11,064 bases of DNA, taken from contig CAZTMB010000097.1 in NCBI GenBank assembly GCA_964614695.1, positions 1 to 11,064 on the forward strand. The letters run 5' to 3'. Each line of letters opens with the position of its first letter. Within the stretch, counting starts at the first letter, position 1. Below, piece by piece: positions 1-4,853 of the stretch. The position numbers and the translations under genes are program-made. Below the pieces are notes generated by a model. That model searched no databases. It saw only the letters and a list, made by a program, of their open reading frames with translations, and was not told where the DNA came from. The stretch comes from VGXO01 sp964614695. Lineage in GTDB: Bacteria > Planctomycetota > Phycisphaerae > Phycisphaerales > SM1A02.

Positions 1-59
1 AGGATCGCGAGGTCGGTGCCGTCCACCCATCCGTCGCCGTTGAGATCGCCCGGCAGAAG
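1..59 (-). other. Dockerin-like / EF-hand calcium-loop module at the C-terminus of the RCC1 protein (partial)
   Basis: The last readable residues (about 693-711) are LLPGDLNGDGWVDGTDLAI. The Asp/Asn spacing D697, N699, D701, D705, D708 matches the first calcium-binding loop of a type I dockerin repeat. In planctomycetes of the Phycisphaerae type, many secreted proteins end with such a module shortly before their C-terminus; there it is not linked to cellulosomes and its role is unproven. A second loop, if present, would lie outside the window. Confidence 0.8.
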
Positions 60-2135
60 CGGACGCGGATCGCCCGCGATCGCGACGCCGAAGGCGCCGC
101 CGGCGGCGACGCGTGCCGTGGGCGGGAGTTCCGGCGGAAACTGGCAGGTGCCGCTGCTTGTCGAGAACCTCGACTCGCAGCGCAGCGAGCCGTCTTCGAG
201 CAGGACGAGCAGCCGCTCCGAACTCGACATGTCGACGTCGACCGCGTTCATGAGATCGGGAGGAAGCGTCCAGGCCACGCCGTTGCGTTGCCACGCTCCA
301 ACCGGTCCGTCGTGGAAGACCGCGGCGAACGAGGTTCCCTTCGCGGTGACGCGCACCGCCGGCGGCAGGTCGTCGGGCACGCTGCACGCGCCGAAGAAAC
401 CCCAGCATCGCAGACGACCGCCTGCTTCGATCGCGACGGTGAAGTCGTCGCCTGCGGCGATCGCAATCACCGGACCGAGATCGTCCGGCGGAGTGCAGGC
501 GCCGCTTTCCTGTTCTCCCCAACAGCGGACGGTGCCGTCTCTGAGCAGCGCGACCGAGTGGCGATGGCCTCCCGCGACCGCGCGGGCCGGAGGAAGATCC
601 TCGGGCACCGCCAAGGCGCCCCAGCATTGGAATGTCCAGATCGGCGGATCCCAGGAGATCAAGTTGAAGTCGCAGTCGGTACCCCAGGCGACGACGCGAC
701 CATCTTCGAGCACCGCGAGGTTGTGCCGGTCGCCGCAGGCGATGGCGGTCGCGGGCATCGGCATCGGCGGCACCTTCCGTTGTGGAAAGCCGACCCACAG
801 CGGGCCGCCCGGAAGGTCGGGGCCGAGCGCCCAGTAGCCCCACGCGCCGGTCGCGGTCATCGAGCCGTCCTCGAAGAGCACCAGAACGTGGTCTTCGCCC
901 GCGCGGACATCGATCGGCAGCCCATGGTCGCCGGGCACGTCCTCACGGATGTTCGGCTCGCACCGGTTCCAGACCCGAAGGCGACCATCGGCGCGGCGCG
1001 CGAGCAGTCGATCGCCGCGTGCGAAGATCTCGACGAACGGCGAATCCTCGGCGGGAATTGTGCATGCGGGACCAAGGTCCTTCCCCCAGCGGCGAACGCT
1101 TCCGTTGGCGAGAAGCGCCGCGGAGAAGTAGTCGCCAGCGGCGACGTCGATCGCTGGTCCGAGGTTGGTCGGCACGATCGATTGACCGTAGTGCGGGAAC
1201 GCGCCCACGGTGGTGCCGGCGCCCCAGCAGCGCACGCTTCCGTCCTCGAGCAGGGCGATCGTGTGGAAGCGCCCCGCGGCGATGTCGCGCGCCGGCCCGA
1301 GATCCGCGGGCACGATCGACTGTCCGTAGTGGATGTTCAGGCTCGGCGCCGGCGGCGACGCCGTACCGGCGCCCCAGCATCGAACCTCGCCCGTCGCCTC
1401 GAGCGCGACCGAATGTTGATAGCCACCCGCGATCTCGACGACCGGCCCGAGATCGCTTGGCACATCGCACTGGCCAATCGGGTACTGGTAGGGCGGCGGC
1501 GGGTACTTCCAGTCCGGCAGGAACGGGATGCCGTTCTTGCCCCAGCAGTGAACGAAGCCGGTGGCATCGAGCGCCATGCTGTGCTCGCCGCCCGCGGCGA
1601 TCTTCTCGATCGGCGGAAGATCGCTCGGTACGTCGCACTCGCCGCTCGTCCAGGTGAACCAGGAGAGGTCGAACCAGTAGTTCCACCAGACGCCGTTCTT
1701 GCCCCAGGCCCGCACCACGCCGTCCGCGCCAAGCGCCAGCGTGTGGTAGTCGCCGGCCGCCACGTCGATGACGACGCCCAGATCCTCCGGCACCCGGCAC
1801 TGCCCCCACGTGACATGCGTGCCGGTGACGCTTGGGTACCCGGGCGGTCCGCTCGCCGGCTGGAAGCCGATGCCCCAGCAGGAAACCCGGCCATCGGCAT
1901 CGACGGCAATCGCATGTTCGATACCCACCTCGGCGGCGACGGACTCGCCGAGCGGCGGCACCCAGGCCTGGTCGAGATAGGGCCAGTCGCCCCACCAGGA
2001 GACCGAGCCGGAAACGTCGGCTGCGGCCAACGGCGTCGGGGCGAGACCAAGGAACGCTTCTGCAAGGAGCGCCGCCGCGGCCAGAAGTCCGAGACGACGG
2101 GAGCGGCGGGGCATCGATTTGGCGAAGTGGGACAT
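1..2135 (-). CDS. Secreted RCC1-repeat (beta-propeller) protein with C-terminal dockerin-like module; C-terminus cut by window edge
   Basis: The reading frame is open from the ATG at 2135-2133 to the window edge, giving 711 complete codons and no stop. The N-terminus has an arginine-rich stretch (residues 10-14), a hydrophobic core (about 15-36) and a probable cleavage after the alanine run 37-39, so it is exported. The sequence SRRLGLL could be a weak Tat motif, but Sec is as likely. Residues 66-672 are 13 degenerate RCC1-type repeats of about 37-57 residues, each built on AAGxxHxxAL-x-DGxVxCWG followed by a linker of the type C-x-VPxDLxP. Residues 40-65 and 673-686 look like the two halves of one more repeat. 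Residues 697-708 read DLNGDGWVDGTD, a dockerin/EF-hand calcium loop. A good ribosome binding site (AGAGGGAG, 7 nt spacer) supports the start. RCC1 propellers generally bind proteins or other ligands; the partner here is unknown. Family assignment is strong, function unknown. Confidence 0.93.
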   Translation of the reverse strand, partial: MSHFAKSMPRRSRRLGLLAAAALLAEAFLGLAPTPLAAADVSGSVSWWGDWPYLDQAWVPPLGESVAAEVGIEHAIAVDADGRVSCWGIGFQPASGPPGYPSVTGTHVTWGQCRVPEDLGVVIDVAAGDYHTLALGADGVVRAWGKNGVWWNYWFDLSWFTWTSGECDVPSDLPPIEKIAAGGEHSMALDATGFVHCWGKNGIPFLPDWKYPPPPYQYPIGQCDVPSDLGPVVEIAGGYQHSVALEATGEVRCWGAGTASPPAPSLNIHYGQSIVPADLGPARDIAAGRFHTIALLEDGSVRCWGAGTTVGAFPHYGQSIVPTNLGPAIDVAAGDYFSAALLANGSVRRWGKDLGPACTIPAEDSPFVEIFARGDRLLARRADGRLRVWNRCEPNIREDVPGDHGLPIDVRAGEDHVLVLFEDGSMTATGAWGYWALGPDLPGGPLWVGFPQRKVPPMPMPATAIACGDRHNLAVLEDGRVVAWGTDCDFNLISWDPPIWTFQCWGALAVPEDLPPARAVAGGHRHSVALLRDGTVRCWGEQESGACTPPDDLGPVIAIAAGDDFTVAIEAGGRLRCWGFFGACSVPDDLPPAVRVTAKGTSFAAVFHDGPVGAWQRNGVAWTLPPDLMNAVDVDMSSSERLLVLLEDGSLRCESRFSTSSGTCQFPPELPPTARVAAGGAFGVAIAGDPRPLLPGDLNGDGWVDGTDLAI
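120..1940 (-). repeat. 13 tandem degenerate RCC1-type repeats (coding)
   Basis: Read on the minus strand, the repeats begin at about residues 66, 120, 173, 230, 278, 323, 363 and onward to 672. The core motif is clearest in repeats 2-5, for example AAGDYHTLAL, AAGGEHSMAL and AGGYQHSVAL, each followed by DG or TG and then CWG or AWG. Repeats 6-8 and 12-13 have lost several core residues. Two neighbouring repeats share the linker HYGQSIVP, and a 16-nt DNA stretch is identical at 1530-1545 and 1692-1707, both consistent with internal duplication. Boundaries are by eye. Confidence 0.85.
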
Positions 2136-2142
2136 GCGAGGA

Positions 2143-2149
2143 CTCCCTC
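2143..2149 (-). promoter_or_regulatory. Ribosome binding site of the RCC1-repeat gene
   Basis: On the minus strand the sequence GAGGGAG lies 7 nt before the ATG at 2135. It decides the start: the next in-frame ATG (codon 8) would leave a shorter leader and has no comparable site. Confidence 0.65.
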
Positions 2150-2170
2150 TGACTGAGCGCGACCGACGGA

Positions 2171-2204
2171 GAGGCGGACGCTAAGGGGCGGCCCCCGCCG
2201 CCTC
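2171..2204. repeat. Inverted repeat in the divergent intergenic region
   Basis: GAGGCGG at 2171-2177 pairs with CCGCCTC at 2198-2204 (7 bp, 20-nt loop). The loop side carries a smaller overlapping hairpin, GGCGG-CCC-CCGCC (2187-2199). It lies within the likely untranslated leader of the RCC1-repeat gene, about 20 nt before its ribosome binding site. In DNA this rich in G and C, short stems arise often by chance, so a regulatory role is only possible. The rest of 2136-2333 shows no gene. Confidence 0.3.
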
Positions 2205-2316
2205 CACGGGTGACTCGCCTCGATTCGATGCGGCCCGCGGTCGAGCGGGACGCAAACGTCGGTCGGATCGCAGCTTGGCGAACCGAGTGCGGGCGACGAA
2301 GCGCGGGATCTCGATT

Positions 2317-2324
2317 GCTACACT
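2317..2324 (+). promoter_or_regulatory. Probable extended -10 element for atpG; transcript likely leaderless
   Basis: TGCTACACT (2316 or 2317 to 2324) resembles an extended -10 element, with hexamer TACACT at 2319-2324. A start 6-9 nt downstream would place the first transcribed base at or within a few nucleotides of the atpG ATG at 2334. No GGAG- or AGGA-like sequence occurs in the 20 nt before the ATG, as expected for a leaderless message. No clear -35 hexamer is visible. Confidence 0.45.
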
Positions 2325-2333
2325 TCCCGCCCC

Positions 2334-3209
2334 ATGGGACAGATTCGGACGATCAAGAAGCGCATGGTCGCGGTCCGCACGATCCAGCGGATCACGAAGA
2401 CCATGCAGATGATCGCGACGGCCCGCTTCACCGCGGCGCTGCAGCGAGCCAAGGCGACCCGCCCCTACACCGACCGCATCCGCGAACTGAGCGCCGAACT
2501 CGCCTCGGCGGCGGGCGAGTTCACCCACCCCCTGATGCGTCCGGAGCCGGCGGGCCCGAAGCGCGAGGTCTACCTCGTCATCTCCTCCGACCGCGGCCTG
2601 TGCGGGGCGTACAACGGCAACGTCCTCAAGACGGCGCTCGCCTCGATCCGCCGCTCGAACACCGCCGGCAACTCCATCCGGCTCGAGACCGCCGGCCGCA
2701 AGGCGAGCCTCTTCTTCAAGTTCGCAAAGCTCGACGTCGCCGCGAAGCACCAGATCGGCGACAAGCCCTCCTACGAGGCGGTCAACAAGCTCGCGGCCGA
2801 CTACATGCGCGAGTTCGTCGCCGGCGAGTGCGATGCGGTCCGCGTGGTCTACATGCGGTTCATCTCGAACAGCCGCCAGGTGCCCGAGGTGATGACCCTT
2901 CTCCCGCTGCAGCCTCCCGCCGCCGACGAGTCGGCGAGCGCGTCCGACAAGCAGGTCTACGAGTTCAGTCCGGACGCGGCGACCCTGCTCGAGTCGCTGC
3001 TGCCGAAGACCGTCTCGGTCTCGCTCTTCCAGGCGTTCAACGACGCGGTGGTCAGCGAGCAGGTGATGCGCATGGTGGCCATGAAGGCCGCGACCGACAA
3101 CGCCGCGGGCCTCGGTCGGACCCTCAAGCGAGACTTCAACCGAGCTCGCCAGACGAAGATCACCACCGAGCTCACCGAGATCGTCGGCGGCGCCGCGGCA
3201 CTCGAGTGA
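2334..3209 (+). CDS. atpG: F1Fo ATP synthase gamma subunit
   Basis: This 291-residue protein is the central rotor shaft of F1, turning inside the alpha3beta3 ring and coupling proton flow through the c-ring to ATP synthesis. The length is normal for the family. The N-terminal coiled-coil helix is typical (IRTIKKRMVAVRTIQRITKT, residues 4-23, then MQMIATARF). The central Rossmann-like domain carries the family signature SSDRGLCGAYNGNVLK (84-99), and the C-terminal helix is the most conserved stretch (MVAMKAATDNAAG, 247-259, then NRARQTKITTELTEIVGGA). The start is set by the canonical MGQIRTIKKRM opening; there is no Shine-Dalgarno sequence and a -10-like element sits just upstream. No other atp gene lies within the 2 kb upstream or 7.8 kb downstream shown, so it appears separated from the usual atpHAGDC order. 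Identification is very secure. Confidence 0.98.
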   Translation: MGQIRTIKKRMVAVRTIQRITKTMQMIATARFTAALQRAKATRPYTDRIRELSAELASAAGEFTHPLMRPEPAGPKREVYLVISSDRGLCGAYNGNVLKTALASIRRSNTAGNSIRLETAGRKASLFFKFAKLDVAAKHQIGDKPSYEAVNKLAADYMREFVAGECDAVRVVYMRFISNSRQVPEVMTLLPLQPPAADESASASDKQVYEFSPDAATLLESLLPKTVSVSLFQAFNDAVVSEQVMRMVAMKAATDNAAGLGRTLKRDFNRARQTKITTELTEIVGGAAALE

Positions 3210-3220
3210 ACGGGTCGTTG

Positions 3221-3266
3221 TCGGCGGAGGTTCGCGGCCGCGATGCCGCAGTCAGCGTGCCGCCGA
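3221..3266. repeat. Nested inverted repeats between atpG and the VTT-domain gene
   Basis: TCGGCGG (3221-3227) and CCGCCGA (3260-3266) are perfect 7-bp arms. Inside the loop lies the 12-bp perfect palindrome TCGCGGCCGCGA (3232-3243). It could act as a weak terminator or processing site after atpG, but there is no T-tract and such stems occur by chance in GC-rich DNA. Confidence 0.3.
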
Positions 3267-3289
3267 TCCGCCCGAAGAACACCGCGCCC

Positions 3290-3293
3290 GGAG
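3290..3293 (+). promoter_or_regulatory. Ribosome binding site of the VTT-domain gene
   Basis: GGAG is followed by a 7-nt spacer and a GTG codon at 3301. This fixes the GTG as the start of the membrane protein, which has no in-frame ATG at a suitable place. Confidence 0.6.
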
Positions 3294-3300
3294 TCCGATC

Positions 3301-4062
3301 GTGACCGAGCCCGTGCTGCCGAGCCCAGACGCCACCGAGCGGAAGGGCCTGGTGTTCACGGGCGTGCTCGGCGTGGCCTGGGCCGCGGTGCCGGCGCTCC
3401 TGGGCATCTGGCTGCTCGCCGATCTCGGATCGGCGGGCGACTGGCTCAAGTCGCATCCGGGCGAAGGACTTTGGATCTACATCGGGCTCTTCGCGCTCTG
3501 CTCGGGGATCGGTCTGCTGCCGACCTACGCGCAGGCGATCCTCGGCGGCTGGGTCTTCGGCGTCGGCTACGGCGTGCCGGCGGCGCTCGCGGGCTTCGCG
3601 GGCGGCGCGCTGATCGGCTACCTGGTCACCCGAGTCGTCGCGAAGCAGAGCGTCGAGACCTACATCGCCAAGCGTCCTCGCGCCGCGGTCGTGCGCGAAG
3701 CGCTCATCGGTCACGGTTTCGGCAAGACCGTGCTGGTGGTCGCGCTGCTTCGCATGCCGCCGAACTCGCCCTTTGCCCTTTCGAACCTCGCGATGGCGGC
3801 GACCGGGGTACGCCTGCTTCCGTTCCTGCTCGGCACGGTGATTGGCATGACGCCGCGCACCGCGATCGCGGTCTGGCTCGCCCATGCCGCGGCGTCGACC
3901 GGGGCGACCGATCTGCAGTCCTTCGTGAAGCAGCCCAACGGGGGGTGGTACCTCGCGATCGGCGTGGTCTCGACGCTCGTCGTCGTCGCGATCATCGGGC
4001 AGATGGCGAAGGCCGCGCTGCGGCGGGTGGTGCCCGGTGGCGACGCGGGATCGCCGACGTGA
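3301..4062 (+). CDS. TVP38/TMEM64 family (VTT-domain) integral membrane protein
   Basis: The 253-residue product has about six hydrophobic segments, near residues 17-40, 57-78, 82-113, 143-160, 173-198 and 217-236. Two stretches fit the VTT (SNARE-associated/DedA-like) fold: the glycine-rich ILGGWVFGVGYG (80-91), continuing into GGALIGYLVTR (101-111), and LLRMPPNSPFALSNL (149-163), followed by LLGTVIGMTPRT (177-188), equivalent to the family's R-x-x-P...P-F...N and G-x-x-P motifs. Bacterial and eukaryotic VTT proteins are linked to lipid scrambling or transport across membranes; the substrate here is not known. The gene starts 91 nt after atpG, on the same strand, and is followed after 25 nt by a small membrane-anchored protein, so the latter two probably share a transcript. 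Translation begins at GTG with a good Shine-Dalgarno sequence. Family assignment is confident, specific role is not. Confidence 0.88.
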   Translation: MTEPVLPSPDATERKGLVFTGVLGVAWAAVPALLGIWLLADLGSAGDWLKSHPGEGLWIYIGLFALCSGIGLLPTYAQAILGGWVFGVGYGVPAALAGFAGGALIGYLVTRVVAKQSVETYIAKRPRAAVVREALIGHGFGKTVLVVALLRMPPNSPFALSNLAMAATGVRLLPFLLGTVIGMTPRTAIAVWLAHAAASTGATDLQSFVKQPNGGWYLAIGVVSTLVVVAIIGQMAKAALRRVVPGGDAGSPT

Positions 4063-4087
4063 GCGACGACGCCTCGGGGGCCGCGCG

Positions 4088-4753
4088 ATGAGGCGCTTGT
4101 TCAAGTTGCTCGTGCTCGGGTTCTTCGTCGCGCTTGCCCTCGCGATCGGTGCGGGGTTCTGGTCGGCACGCACGCCGCCGACGTGGTTCAAGCCGCCCGC
4201 GTCGAGCGAGGCGATGAAGGAGCGCGGCTGGACCGTCGAGCGACGCCTTGCGGAAGCCTTCTCCAAGGTCCGCACCGAGGAGCCGATCTGGGCGATCCGG
4301 GTCGAGGAGGCGGACCTCAACGCATGGCTCGCGGAGCGGCTTCGCCCGTGGGTCGAGCATCGCGGCCCGTGGCCCGAGCAGGTCGGCGACGTGCAGGTGC
4401 ATCTCGCGGAGGGTCGGCTCGCGCTTGCGGTCGAACTGGTCGATCTCGGCAGCGTGGCGATCCTCGAAGCCGAGCCGGTCGCGTCGAGGGATGACGGCTC
4501 GGTCACGCTGCGTTGGACGTCCGCAGGCTTCGGCCGTCTGCGATTGCCCTGGCCCGACGCCCGCGTGCGGGACGCGGTGCTCGGTCGGCTCGTCGGCGAC
4601 ACCGGCGGGCAGGCGGAGTTGGCGGCGCTCCTCGAGGGGATCTCGCTTCCGGGCGCCTTCGATCTGCCGGATGGCCGCCGGGTGTCGCTGCTCGAAGCAT
4701 CGATCGGAGACGGCGAAGCGGTGGTCGGGTTCGTGACCGCGCCGCGGGAGTAG
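4088..4753 (+). CDS. Small membrane-anchored protein of unknown function, layout resembling YpmS/DUF2140
   Basis: The 221-residue product has one N-terminal hydrophobic helix (about residues 5-24) after the short basic start MRRLFK, so it is probably anchored in the inner membrane with its body outside. Residues 66-90 contain PIWAIRVEEADLNAWLAERL, followed by alternating beta-type strands (VQVHLAEGRLALAVELVDLG, then a charged turn and SVTLRWTSAGFGRLRLPWP) and a final strand pair near 184-217. This order (anchor, a helix around a DLNAWL element, amphipathic strands, a closing beta segment) recalls the YpmS/DUF2140 family of Firmicutes, a resemblance judged by eye only. I preferred the ATG at 4088 over the ATG at 4037, because the latter would overlap the preceding gene by 26 nt and put 17 highly charged residues before the anchor. 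No function is assigned. Confidence 0.75.
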   Translation: MRRLFKLLVLGFFVALALAIGAGFWSARTPPTWFKPPASSEAMKERGWTVERRLAEAFSKVRTEEPIWAIRVEEADLNAWLAERLRPWVEHRGPWPEQVGDVQVHLAEGRLALAVELVDLGSVAILEAEPVASRDDGSVTLRWTSAGFGRLRLPWPDARVRDAVLGRLVGDTGGQAELAALLEGISLPGAFDLPDGRRVSLLEASIGDGEAVVGFVTAPRE

Positions 4754-4788
4754 CGGGGAGTAGGCGGACCGCGCCGAGGAATCCGGTC

Positions 4789-4814
4789 GCCGGTGACACG
4801 CTGTCGTCACCGGC
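4789..4814. promoter_or_regulatory. Perfect 9-bp inverted repeat upstream of addB (operator or terminator)
   Basis: GCCGGTGAC (4789-4797) and GTCACCGGC (4806-4814) are perfect complements around an 8-nt loop. It lies 36 nt after the end of the preceding gene and its centre is about 52 nt before the addB GTG. As RNA it makes a strong stem that could end the upstream transcript, although no T-run follows; as DNA it could bind a dimeric regulator. The sequence alone does not decide between these. Confidence 0.45.
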
Positions 4815-4838
4815 ACGCTCGCGCTCGCACGAGACGCG

Positions 4839-4847
4839 TGCTACCGT
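4839..4847 (+). promoter_or_regulatory. Probable extended -10 element for addB; transcript likely leaderless
   Basis: TGCTACCGT has the same TGCTAC core as the element before atpG, with -10 hexamer TACCGT at 4842-4847. It ends 6 nt before the GTG at 4854, so transcription would begin at or almost on the start codon. There is no Shine-Dalgarno-like sequence between it and the GTG or just upstream. A -35 element is not evident. Confidence 0.45.
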
Positions 4848-4853
4848 CCGCCC

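Noticed and set aside
943..2065. Two minus-strand open frames (943-1995 and 1337-2065) within the RCC1 gene
   Set aside because: They are in the two wrong frames of the RCC1 gene. The true frame runs from 2135 through the window edge without a stop.
288..2156. A 622-codon open frame on the plus strand opposite the RCC1 gene
   Set aside because: The translation is rich in Arg, Ala and His-Arg runs with no family motif. The minus-strand frame gives a signal peptide, RCC1 repeats and a dockerin loop, and has a ribosome binding site.
4037..4087. Upstream ATG as start of the small membrane protein
   Set aside because: It would overlap the VTT gene, add 17 charged residues (many Arg) before the anchor helix and lacks a better ribosome binding site. 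The ATG at 4088 gives a normal anchor opening.
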